Below, piece after piece: positions 15,167 to 22,753 of a DNA stretch of 32,154 bases (within the stretch, counting starts at the first letter, position 1; each line of letters starts with the position of its first letter). The notes under the pieces are model-generated. The model made no database searches and was not told the DNA's origin. It was given only the letters and a program-made list of their open reading frames with translations. The stretch is from JADJLQ01 sp040007895 (GTDB taxonomy: Bacteria > Bacteroidota > Bacteroidia > Chitinophagales > Saprospiraceae). Location: contig JBDTUE010000023.1 of NCBI GenBank assembly GCA_040007895.1, positions 1 to 32,154 on the forward strand, given 5' to 3'. Both the position numbers and the translations under genes were made by a program.

Positions 15167-17554
15167 ATGTTGACTATCCGACCCGAATCTCTCCTGAATC
15201 ATCTTGAGTTTGATAAAATAGCCGGTCTGCTTCTTGAACTTTGTCTTATTGAAGATACCAGGCATAATTATTTTCCACTTAAATTAGAAACGAATAAATC
15301 TATTCTTGATCTTTGGTTAGATCAGGTCCTTGAATTTAAAAGCGCCTGGGAGCATAACGAAATGATTCCAGTGAAGGCGATACCTTCAATCACCGAGAGC
15401 CTTGAATTCCTTTCTATTGAGGATTATACGTTAGAACAGGAAGCATTGGTCAATGTACTTGTGGCTTTGTCCAATCTTCACGAACTATCGCATTTTTTTG
15501 AAGATCCCGAACGGCAAAGTCGTTATCCGATTGCTAGCGCTGAATATAAAAATATCTCATATCAACCGGTATTGTACAAAGAATTCAGACTGGTCTTTGA
15601 CGATCATGGCCAGGTAAGACCTGATGCATCCCCTGAGTTAAAAAGTATTTCAAGAAGCATTAAAGCCAAGGAATACGATATAGACCAGGTATTTAAGTCA
15701 TTGATGGGGGAATTTAGAAAAAATGGTTGGCTGAGTGAATCAGGAGAAAGTATTCGTAACAACAGAAGGGTAGTTGCAGTTGGTTCAGAACATAAAAGGA
15801 AAATTAAAGGAATCATTCACGATGAGTCCGCAACAGGCAAAACTACATTCATAGAACCGGAGATTATCATAGAGAAAAATAACGAACTCTTTGATTTGGA
15901 AATGGACTATCAAAAGGAACTTTACCGGATCTTTAAAGCATTGAGTCATACCTGTCATCTTCAGATTGACTTGTTACAGGCAGGTTGGAAGTTGATTATT
16001 CATTTTGATTTTATTAGGGCAAAAGCACTGTTAGGAGCCAGGTACCATGGTTATAGACCAGAAATATTCGATCGCCCCCAATTGAAAATCAAGGCTGGAA
16101 GGCATCCCTTATTATTTATCAAAAACAATAATCTAAAGAGAGAAACTATACCCTTTGATCTACATTTATTGGGAGAAAACCGGATACTAATTTTAAGCGG
16201 TCCCAATGCAGGAGGCAAATCAGTAGCGATGAAAGCAACAGTACTAATTCAATTGATGTTGCAGACCGGTATGTTGATTCCTGTGCATGAGGCCAGTGAG
16301 ATGGGTATATTTCATTCTTTTCTGGGAGATATAGGCGATCATCAATCCCTTGAAGAAGATCTAAGTACTTATAGTTCGAGATTGTTGATCATGAAACAAT
16401 TTCTTGAAGTTGCCGACGAGCGAAGCCTGATTTGTATTGATGAATTTGGATCCGGTACAGATCCCAAATTGGGTGGTGCTATTGCAGAAGCTTTATTATT
16501 GGCTATCAATAAAAGGAAATCTTTTGGTGTAATCACCACACATTATTCTAACCTTAAAGTATTGGCATTTAAAACGAAAGGATTGATTAATGGTGCTATG
16601 GTTTTCGATACTGAACATTTGAAACCTACATTTGCTCTAAAAGTTGGAAGACCTGGAAGTTCTTATGCCTTTGAAGTTGCTTATCGTAGTGGCCTGGATC
16701 CAGCTGTTATTGAGCATGCTAAGAAAAGGACAGACCAGGATCAAAAAGAACTTGAAGAGCTGCTGATTGAATTGCAGCGGGATAAATTGCAATTAGAAGA
16801 TCAATTAAAAATGGTCAAAGAAAAGGAGGACCGGCTTGATCGCCTGGTCAAATCTTATGATACGCTGACAGCTGATTTTGAATTGCGCAGGAAAAAACTT
16901 AAACTGGATCAGAAGACCTGGGAAATCAATGCATCAAAAGAATTATCCTATAAGGTGGAGAAGACAATTAAAGAAATCAAGTCCGCTCCGCAGACCAAAC
17001 AAATCATTTCAAAAAAACATTTAGACATTGCTAAAGAACAAATAAATTCCCTGGAATCCGAAGTAAGAATTTTAGATAAAGAAATTCAACAATTGGAGCG
17101 AGTCCATTCAAAACCTATAGCGCTTGGTTCATTTGTGAGGATGAAGAATGGTTCTGAAATTGGAAAAGTCATGTCAATAAGGAACTCAAAAGCGGAAGTG
17201 GCAATGGGTTCAATGATTATGAATATCATGTTGAGAGATCTGATTTCAACCAAAGACCCATTGGAAGAGTCGTTTTCAGTTAAGTCAAAAACTATCCTGG
17301 TTGAAGAAAAGTCAGTCGAATCGAGCCTTGATATAAGAGGAATGAGCAAATCTCAGGCAATAGATTTATTACAAAACTATCTTGACAGGGCCTTACTTTC
17401 TAACGTTCATGAAGTTCGGATTCTCCATGGTAAGGGAAGTGGTATACTTAGAGACCTGGTTAAATCTCAGGCAAAACTATATAAATCGATTAAAAAAATA
17501 ATTCACCCGCCAGTTGAAGCAGGTGGAGACGGTGTCACGATTATTGAATTATAA
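15167..17554 (+). CDS. mutS2: Endonuclease MutS2 with Smr domain
   Basis: A 795-residue MutS paralogue that lacks the mismatch-recognition domain; the family is linked to suppression of homologous recombination and, in some bacteria, to rescue of collided ribosomes. An N-terminal helical core contains the clamp-contact segment SATGKTTFIEP near residue 222. The ABC-type ATPase follows: Walker A LSGPNAGGKS near 345, then LEEDLSTYSSR, Walker B SLICIDEFGSGTDP near 423 and the switch region VITTHYSNL. A long coiled coil covers about 520-650. A small beta domain and a C-terminal Smr nuclease domain (about 721-795) follow, with LDIRGM and HGKGSGIL. Length and order are normal for MutS2. The start is set by a -7 box that ends 7 nt before the ATG. 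It is convergent with ndk across a heptad-repeat region. Confidence 0.95.
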   Translation: MLTIRPESLLNHLEFDKIAGLLLELCLIEDTRHNYFPLKLETNKSILDLWLDQVLEFKSAWEHNEMIPVKAIPSITESLEFLSIEDYTLEQEALVNVLVALSNLHELSHFFEDPERQSRYPIASAEYKNISYQPVLYKEFRLVFDDHGQVRPDASPELKSISRSIKAKEYDIDQVFKSLMGEFRKNGWLSESGESIRNNRRVVAVGSEHKRKIKGIIHDESATGKTTFIEPEIIIEKNNELFDLEMDYQKELYRIFKALSHTCHLQIDLLQAGWKLIIHFDFIRAKALLGARYHGYRPEIFDRPQLKIKAGRHPLLFIKNNNLKRETIPFDLHLLGENRILILSGPNAGGKSVAMKATVLIQLMLQTGMLIPVHEASEMGIFHSFLGDIGDHQSLEEDLSTYSSRLLIMKQFLEVADERSLICIDEFGSGTDPKLGGAIAEALLLAINKRKSFGVITTHYSNLKVLAFKTKGLINGAMVFDTEHLKPTFALKVGRPGSSYAFEVAYRSGLDPAVIEHAKKRTDQDQKELEELLIELQRDKLQLEDQLKMVKEKEDRLDRLVKSYDTLTADFELRRKKLKLDQKTWEINASKELSYKVEKTIKEIKSAPQTKQIISKKHLDIAKEQINSLESEVRILDKEIQQLERVHSKPIALGSFVRMKNGSEIGKVMSIRNSKAEVAMGSMIMNIMLRDLISTKDPLEESFSVKSKTILVEEKSVESSLDIRGMSKSQAIDLLQNYLDRALLSNVHEVRILHGKGSGILRDLVKSQAKLYKSIKKIIHPPVEAGGDGVTIIEL

Positions 17555-17558
17555 ATGC

Positions 17559-17664
17559 CAGGTATGAGCTATGAGGTATGAGCTATGAGGAGAAATTCGG
17601 TGTTAACTGACACCTGACACCTCGTACCTCAAACCTCCTACCTCCTACCTGATACCTCTTACCT
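17559..17664. repeat. Heptad tandem repeats in inverted orientation between mutS2 and ndk
   Basis: The left arm (about 17559-17590) is built of 7-base units TGAGGTA/TGAGCTA. The right arm (about 17608-17664) is built of the complementary units TACCTCA, TACCTCC, TACCTGA, TACCTCT and relatives, seven or eight in a row. A spacer of about 17 bases lies between. The arms can pair in several registers. The element fills nearly the whole gap between two converging stop codons. It is not a CRISPR: there are no spacers between units. Confidence 0.8.
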
Positions 17665-17670
17665 TTTTAT

Positions 17671-18087
17671 CTATTGAACTTCTACTCCGGCAAAATGGAA
17701 TGACGCCTCAATGCCTGCATTTTCATCGGAATCCGAGCCGTGAACAGCATTTTCACCAACATTTTTTGCATATAGTGCCCGTATAGTCCCTGGTGCAGCT
17801 TGAGCTGGATTAGTGGCTCCGATTAGTTTACGAAAGTCATCAACTGCATTATCCTTTTCGAGAATGGCCGCAACGATAGGTCCTGAACTCATAAAATCAA
17901 CCAATTCTCCGTAAAATGGTCTCGCTTTATGCACTTCATAAAATCTACCTGCAGTTTCTTTGGAGAGCTTAGTTAGTTTTAAAGCTATTATTTTGAATCC
18001 GGCATCCGTGATCTGATGTAATATGTTTCCGATGTATCCTGACGCCACAGCATCAGGCTTTATCATTGTAAATGTGCGATTGTTCAT
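17671..18087 (-). CDS. ndk: Nucleoside diphosphate kinase
   Basis: A 138-residue cytosolic enzyme that moves the gamma-phosphate from ATP to other (deoxy)nucleoside diphosphates through a phosphohistidine. The sequence begins MNNRTFTMIKPDAV with the conserved KPD. The catalytic signature NAVHGSDS places the phosphorylated histidine at 116. The nucleotide-binding segment FYEVHKARPFYGELVDFM and the conserved RALYAKNVGENAVHGSDS region are intact. The length is standard for bacterial Ndk. A -7 box followed by CGGCGC lies 23 nt upstream. It is divergent from the DHH phosphoesterase operon and convergent with mutS2. Confidence 0.97.
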   Translation of the reverse strand: MNNRTFTMIKPDAVASGYIGNILHQITDAGFKIIALKLTKLSKETAGRFYEVHKARPFYGELVDFMSSGPIVAAILEKDNAVDDFRKLIGATNPAQAAPGTIRALYAKNVGENAVHGSDSDENAGIEASFHFAGVEVQ

Positions 18088-18110
18088 TTTTTTGATTATT
18101 TTTTGCGCCG

Positions 18111-18118
18111 CAAAGATA
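18111..18118 (-). promoter_or_regulatory. -7 promoter box of ndk (TATCTTTG)
   Basis: The minus strand reads TATCTTTG followed by CGGCGC, identical in its first 14 bases to the lpdA promoter region. It is 23 nt before the ndk ATG. Confidence 0.6.
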
Positions 18119-18161
18119 AATTGAATTCACCATATCATTCAGGAGATTCCAAATTTTTACC

Positions 18162-18169
18162 GATATTTG
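18162..18169 (+). promoter_or_regulatory. -7 promoter box of the DHH-FKBP-prfB operon (GATATTTG)
   Basis: GATATTTG fits TAnnTTTG at all but the first base and is followed by CGCCGC. It ends nine bases before the ATG at 18179, so the leader would be only a few bases. It also overlaps a TTG at 18167, which rules that codon out as a start if this promoter is used. Confidence 0.5.
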
Positions 18170-18178
18170 CGCCGCTTA

Positions 18179-19195
18179 ATGGAAGATATTCCCCAAATAA
18201 AAAGTCTGCTCGCTCTACCACAGAATGTAGTGATACTTTCGCACCGCAATCCGGATGGCGATGCTATTGGATCCTGCCTGGCCTGGATGCTTTATCTTCA
18301 GAGTAAAGGACATAAGGTCCACGTGATCTTGCCGAGCGAGTATCCGCTCAATTTTGCCTGGATGCCCAAAGCAGAGGAGATTATAATTTATGATCTACAA
18401 CCTGAACGGTCCAAAGAAGTCATCCAAGTAGCTTCATTGATCTGTTTTCTGGATTTTAACGCACTGGATCGGATAGATAAGATGACAGAGTTAGTAAGGT
18501 CCAGCCCTGCAAAAAAGCTAATGGTAGATCATCATATAGATCCAGAACCCGTTGCAGATTATATGGTAAGCGATCCTCTCGCAAGCGCTACATGTGAGTT
18601 GATTTTTGATGTCATTAAAGCTTTGGGAGATGAAAAATTAATTACCCCTGCCATCGCTGAGTGTCTTTATACCGGGATTATTACCGATACCGGAAGTTTT
18701 AGTCATGCCCTCAATCCTGCAATCCTGGTTAAAAGTGCAAGGCTGCTTGAATTAGGTGTGGATAATGATAAGCTTCAAATTCTGATATTTAAGAATTTAC
18801 CTGAAAAACAACTTCGTCTGTTAGGGTATTGTTTATATCACAGAATGGAAATAATACCTCAATATCAGACTGGTATGATTTATCTTACTAAAGAGGATTA
18901 TTCTAAGTTTTCGATTTCCCGGGGTGATACAGAAGGTATTGTTAATTATCTATTGATGCTCAAGGAAGTCAAAGTGGCTGTATTAATTACTGATCAGAAT
19001 GGAATCATCAAATTTTCATTCCGATCCAAGGGGGATATATCCGTTCAGGCTTTGGCCCGTCAGTATTTTAATGGAGGTGGTCATAAAAATGCCAGCGGAG
19101 GTTACCAGCATACCAATTTAAAAGAAGCTATAGATAAGTTTAAGAATGTGATTCCTGCGTTCAGTGCCTCGTACCAGTTAGCAACAATTATTTAA
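18179..19195 (+). CDS. DHH-family phosphoesterase, NrnA-like
   Basis: A 338-residue protein of the DHH/DHHA1 family. Relatives such as NrnA degrade nanoRNA and cyclic-dinucleotide breakdown products and may remove the 3'-phosphate from pAp. The metal-binding motifs are complete: SHRNPDGDAIGS (His22, Asp26, Asp28), FLDFNALD, MVDHHIDP (Asp117, His118, His119), and TGIITDTGSFS. The substrate-binding DHHA1 domain ends with YFNGGGHKNASGG. ATG 18179 is chosen rather than the in-frame TTG at 18167 because that TTG lies within the -7 box. The next gene begins 11 bases after the stop, so this is the first gene of a probable operon with the FKBP lipoprotein, prfB and the DinB-like gene. Substrate assignment among the family members is inference. 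Confidence 0.92.
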   Translation: MEDIPQIKSLLALPQNVVILSHRNPDGDAIGSCLAWMLYLQSKGHKVHVILPSEYPLNFAWMPKAEEIIIYDLQPERSKEVIQVASLICFLDFNALDRIDKMTELVRSSPAKKLMVDHHIDPEPVADYMVSDPLASATCELIFDVIKALGDEKLITPAIAECLYTGIITDTGSFSHALNPAILVKSARLLELGVDNDKLQILIFKNLPEKQLRLLGYCLYHRMEIIPQYQTGMIYLTKEDYSKFSISRGDTEGIVNYLLMLKEVKVAVLITDQNGIIKFSFRSKGDISVQALARQYFNGGGHKNASGGYQHTNLKEAIDKFKNVIPAFSASYQLATII

Positions 19196-19206
19196 TTCAA
19201 TATATC

Positions 19207-20112
19207 ATGTCTAATAAAATATTAATTCTGATTGTGTCATTTTGTAGTTTCCTCTTTGCTTGCAAGGAAGGCGCTATGGGAAGCAAAAACAAGACATCGC
19301 TGGGTTACAGCTTTGATGTACATAAATCCAGTGGAGGTGTAAAAGCTAAAGCAGGGGATCATGTATATTTTAATGTGATCACGATGGCGGGAGATTCTAT
19401 CCTTGAAGACACCCATATTTATCCTTCTCATTTTATGCCAACCATCAAATTAGAGGTCAAACCACCAAAACAAATCGAATCCATAATGGATGCCTTAAAG
19501 GAAATGGCTGTGGGAGATAGCATTACACTTCATATTCCGATAGATTCAATACCATACGCTCCGGCTGCTTTTCAAAGCTATAAAGAGATCAGACACATCC
19601 TTACTCTGGTGGACATCAAAAATGAAGAAGCAGCGATGAAAGACCAGGAATTAAGAAATAATATATTGAAAGCCTTGTCAGATTCTTTGATAGGACTTGA
19701 TTCTGTTACGAAAGTCAGGCTGAAAAGCGCTGTAAATGACTATAATGCAAAAAAGCTTGATAATCAGTTGAAAACCAGTGAAAAAGGTGTAAAATATTTA
19801 ATCCTTAAAGAAGGCGTTGGAATGATTCCTAAAACTGGAGATCTTATCGAAGTCAATTATACAGGATGCCTTACCAACCATCTTATTTTTGATTCTTCCT
19901 TCCCAAAAGGACAACCATATGTTTACAAAATAAATACCGGATCGGTAATTAAAGGTTGGGATGAAGCCCTTTCTCTTTTTAAAGAAGGTACTGAGGCGAT
20001 ATTATTTATTCCTTCAGCCCTTGGTTATGGCGCTACTGGATCATCTCCAAGTATTCCACCTAACTCTGAGCTTGTATTTTATGTAAACCTGTATAAGGTC
20101 CGACCAATCTAA
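19207..20112 (+). CDS. FKBP-type peptidyl-prolyl isomerase lipoprotein
   Basis: A 301-residue lipoprotein; lipobox LFAC puts the lipidated cysteine at 19, so it should sit at the periplasmic face of a membrane. The C-terminal 100 residues are a good FKBP domain (GDLIEVNYTGCL, IFDSSFPKGQPY, INTGSVIKGWDEALSLFKEG, ALGYGATGSSPSIPPNSELV) with the active-site aromatic/acidic positions largely kept. The N-terminal half (about 30-145) looks like a second, degenerate FKBP fold: AKAGDHVYFNVIT, then ALKEMAVGDSITLHIPIDS. It would assist folding of exported proteins. It lies 11 bases after the DHH gene and 28 before prfB, probably co-transcribed. Lipoprotein PPIases of this kind are common in Bacteroidota (GldI is one); I cannot say it is GldI. 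Confidence 0.92.
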   Translation: MSNKILILIVSFCSFLFACKEGAMGSKNKTSLGYSFDVHKSSGGVKAKAGDHVYFNVITMAGDSILEDTHIYPSHFMPTIKLEVKPPKQIESIMDALKEMAVGDSITLHIPIDSIPYAPAAFQSYKEIRHILTLVDIKNEEAAMKDQELRNNILKALSDSLIGLDSVTKVRLKSAVNDYNAKKLDNQLKTSEKGVKYLILKEGVGMIPKTGDLIEVNYTGCLTNHLIFDSSFPKGQPYVYKINTGSVIKGWDEALSLFKEGTEAILFIPSALGYGATGSSPSIPPNSELVFYVNLYKVRPI

Positions 20113-20140
20113 ATTTTTTAATTTAAATAAATTCTGATCG

Positions 20141-21251
20141 ATGACGATAGAACAATTAAAGTCACTAAATGAGCGGCTGGCCTCGCTAAGGAGGTTTCTT
20201 TGACGTCGGGAAACGACTCCACGATATAGAAGATAAAGAGCTTCAGACATTTAACCCGGATTTTTGGAATGATCATCTTAAGGCGCAAAGCATACTCAAA
20301 GAGATCAAACTAAATAAAAAATGGGTAGCTAATTATAAACTCATCCAGGACGACATGGATGAGCTTAATATTCTTTTTGATTATTCCAAAGAAGGGGAAG
20401 CAACGGAAGATGAGGTAGAGGTAAAATATCAGCATTGTATCGAAGTGCTAGATGATGCCGAGTTCAGATCTACCTTAAACCAACCCCAGGATGTACTTGG
20501 TTGTATCCTTGAAATCAATGCAGGAGCAGGTGGTACAGAAAGCTGTGATTGGTCTGATATGCTTTTCCGCATGTATGTGATGTGGGCTGAAAAAAATGAT
20601 TTTAAAGTATCACAGCTTTATAAGGTAGATGGAGATGTAGCAGGTATCAAGAGTGCCGGTCTGGAAATTTCAGGAGATTTCGCCTATGGAATGCTTAAAG
20701 GAGAAAATGGTGTACATCGGTTAGTACGAATAAGTCCCTTTAATTCACAGGGCAAAAGGATGACCTCATTTTCATCTGTTTTTGTCCACCCAATGATTGA
20801 TGATACAATTGAAGTGGTGATTAATCCCGCCGACCTTGACTGGGACACCTTCCGATCAAGCGGAGCTGGAGGTCAGCATGTAAATAAGACGGAATCCGCT
20901 GTCCGTGTTAGACACTTGCCGTCCGGTATCGTAGTAGAATGCCAACAGGAAAGGTCACAACATCAAAACCGTGATAAAGCTATACAAATGCTTAAATCAA
21001 GACTTTATGAAGCTGAACTTCAGCGTCAACTTGAAGCAAAAGGCAAAGTAGAAGCAGGTAAAATGAAAAACGAGTGGGGCAGCCAGATTCGATCTTATGT
21101 ACTCGACGATCGAAGAGTAAAAGATCATCGGACTGGTCATACGGATTACAATACGGATGCTGTACTCAACGGAAACCTGAACGGATTTATAAAATCATTT
21201 TTGATGTGGGATCAGAGTGTAGGGGTTGGCGGCGCGGACTTAGAAGATTAG
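20141..21251 (+). CDS. prfB: Peptide chain release factor 2, with programmed +1 frameshift
   Basis: RF2 reads UAA and UGA and releases the finished peptide. The frame begins at ATG 20141 (MTIEQLKSLNERLASLRRFL) and meets an in-frame TGA at 20201-20203. Slipping one base forward on CTT joins it to the frame ending at 21251 (DVGKRLHDIEDKELQTFNPD...). The product is about 369 residues, a normal RF2 length. The decoding tripeptide is present in VHRLVRISPFNSQGKRMTSF, and the catalytic loop in RSSGAGGQHVNKTESAVRVR carries the GGQ. Without the shift only a 20-residue peptide is made; this is the known RF2 autoregulation, in which slow UGA reading favours the shift. The gene sits 28 bases after the FKBP gene and 52 before the DinB-like gene, likely in one operon. 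Confidence 0.96.
20189..20203 (+). promoter_or_regulatory. prfB programmed +1 frameshift site
   Basis: AGGAGG (20189-20194), three bases, then CTT TGA C. A Shine-Dalgarno-like hexamer spaced three bases ahead of the slippery CTT and the in-frame TGA is the same layout as in E. coli prfB. The hexamer is a full anti-Shine-Dalgarno match, while genes in this window otherwise start without one. Confidence 0.95.
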
Positions 21252-21303
21252 AACCTAACTTCAGTCTTAATTTCCCTAATATATTAGAAGCAATTCTTAT
21301 TTC

Positions 21304-21771
21304 ATGAATAAATCAGAACTGATCTCCAACCGACTCGATGAAATCATTTTCGAAAGCCCATGGTATGGCAACAATATTGAGTCAACCATCATGAAAATCA
21401 CTTCAACTCAGGCGGTACAACGTGTTAACAATCAACATAATATTGCAGAAATATTATACCACATGATTCAATGGAAAAAATTCACTTTTCAAAAGACATT
21501 TGGAGATAAAGAGTTCGATATTATTGTAAATTCAGATGCTGATTGGAGGACTATAGATGAGATTTCTCAAGGTGAGTGGGAATTGATGAAATTAGAATTC
21601 CTTGAGGTCACCGGTGATTTTATCCAGGGATTAAATAACCTGGCTCAGGCTACTTTTGCCAGGAAGGTACCAGGGAGAAATTACACCTATGAACACCTGT
21701 TATATGGAATTACGGACCACGATATTTACCATCAGGGACAGATCATGTTATTGTATAAAATGATTGTTTAG
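21304..21771 (+). CDS. DinB-like four-helix protein
   Basis: A 155-residue protein with the DinB/YfiT-like pattern. It is mainly helical, with a likely metal triad of His53 (EILYHMIQW) and His139/His143 (DHDIYHQGQI). The ending HxxxHxGQIxLL is the family's hallmark. DinB-like proteins are metal-binding and include thiol-dependent transferases (bacillithiol, mycothiol); most members have no known reaction, and none can be assigned here. The start ATG at 21304 is 52 bases after the prfB stop, so it may be the last gene of that operon. No terminator was recognised behind it; repeat sequences follow instead. Confidence 0.85.
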   Translation: MNKSELISNRLDEIIFESPWYGNNIESTIMKITSTQAVQRVNNQHNIAEILYHMIQWKKFTFQKTFGDKEFDIIVNSDADWRTIDEISQGEWELMKLEFLEVTGDFIQGLNNLAQATFARKVPGRNYTYEHLLYGITDHDIYHQGQIMLLYKMIV

Positions 21772-21819
21772 ATCATTTTATATTTGAATTCAGGCCTATT
21801 CTTGATCTCGTGGTTTTCG

Positions 21820-21912
21820 GAATTTGAATTTGTTTTTGGGTTTGAGCTTGTATTTTAACTTTTTTTGAGTTTGAATTTGAATTTGTTTCTGATTTTGAGC
21901 TTGTATTTTACA
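21820..21912. repeat. Two 38-base direct repeats rich in TTTGAA
   Basis: The copies at 21820-21857 and 21873-21910 start GAATTTGAATTTGTTT and end TTTGAGCTTGTATTTTA; they differ at only a few positions in the middle and have a 53-base period. The right half of each resembles the direct repeats at 15023-15040 and 15062-15083. They lie in the gap between the DinB-like gene and the MazG-like gene. Confidence 0.75.
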
Positions 21913-21967
21913 ACCTTTACCACTGAAAATATCTTCCCGTTAATAAATTCAAAAGACTAATTTATTT

Positions 21968-22441
21968 ATGAAATTCACAGAACCCTCAGGCTTAAATCAT
22001 GTTGCCGCTTTCCACCATCTTTTCGATGCACCCATTTTGCAATCTCCCACTATTCCCAGCCAGGATCGGTGTGATCTGAGAGTCAACCTATTGCAGGAAG
22101 AGCTCAATGAACTAAAGGAGTCCATTGATAGTGGCGACTTAGTAGGTATTGCTGACGCCCTAGGTGATATTCAATATGTGTTATCTGGAGCTATTCTTGA
22201 GTTTGGCATGGCAGCTAAGTTTGCAACTATTTTCGATGAAATACAGCGCTCGAATATGAGTAAGACCTGTAAGACTATGCTTGATGCTGAAAAAACAGCT
22301 TTGTATTATGAATCTGAAAAGGGTTTTGAAACAAAGATTGTTCAGAAGGATGATGTCTTCCTGGTGTATAGATTACCGGATTTCAAAGTATTAAAATCTA
22401 TAAATTATTCGGAGGCGGATATTAAAGGAATGCTCCTGTAA
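21968..22441 (+). CDS. MazG-like nucleoside triphosphate pyrophosphohydrolase
   Basis: A 157-residue all-alpha NTP pyrophosphohydrolase of the PRA-PH/MazG-like superfamily. The magnesium-binding motifs are seen as LLQEELNELKE (Glu44, Glu45, Glu48) and IADALGDIQYVLSGAI (Asp63, Asp67). They are followed by the conserved FDEIQRSNMSK segment, which is typical of a Bacteroidota group annotated as nucleoside triphosphate pyrophosphohydrolase or phosphoribosyl-ATP pyrophosphohydrolase-like. Such enzymes hydrolyse NTPs to NMP and pyrophosphate, often clearing abnormal nucleotides. There are no his genes nearby, so a histidine-pathway role is not suggested. The C-terminal 50 residues are longer than in many relatives and replace the usual short ending with VQKDDVFLVYRLPDFKVLK. 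No clear promoter is seen. Confidence 0.88.
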   Translation: MKFTEPSGLNHVAAFHHLFDAPILQSPTIPSQDRCDLRVNLLQEELNELKESIDSGDLVGIADALGDIQYVLSGAILEFGMAAKFATIFDEIQRSNMSKTCKTMLDAEKTALYYESEKGFETKIVQKDDVFLVYRLPDFKVLKSINYSEADIKGMLL

Positions 22442-22753
22442 ATGCTTTAAAAAAACTGCAAATATATCGATTCAACTATTTGATTTTTATTTATATATAT
22501 TCTTTACATCTGTATTGTTCTTCATTATCAATTTTGTAGCTTTACTGTCCCCCGATTTTACGGTGCTTATTTATGCAATTGATTATCTCATTATCAAGGT
22601 TAGTTTTATTCTTGTTGGATGAAAGGAGTGATTTTATGGATTAGGGCAAGTGAAACTGATACTCATAGCTGTGTTCAATTTTTCCGGATACCAATACTTA
22701 TCTCTGGCAGATTTTTTTAATAGATTCATTAATACTAAGTAAATGTCAATATC
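22442..22753. other. Intergenic gap before the fibre-like gene
   Basis: About 310 AT-rich bases. I see no RNA gene, coding frame, strong hairpin or repeat. CAATTTTG at 22529-22536 fits the -7 box except for its first base and would give a leader of roughly 210 nt, but this is weak. Confidence 0.4.

Noticed and set aside
17559..17664. Possible CRISPR array
   Set aside because: Units are only 7 bases, directly adjoining with no spacers, and they occur in both orientations; no cas genes are nearby.
18167..18178. Upstream TTG start giving MRRL before the DHH phosphoesterase
   Set aside because: The TTG is inside the -7 box, so it would not be in the transcript; the ATG at 18179 gives the usual N-terminus.
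20355..21251. prfB as a 298-residue protein starting at ATG 20355
   Set aside because: This would lose the N-terminal domain. The upstream frame plus the CTT-TGA-C slip site restores a full-length RF2.
21304..21771. DinB-like gene as a DNA-damage (DinB polymerase) gene
   Set aside because: The name similarity is misleading: the sequence fits the small metal-binding four-helix DinB/YfiT group, not the Y-family polymerase.
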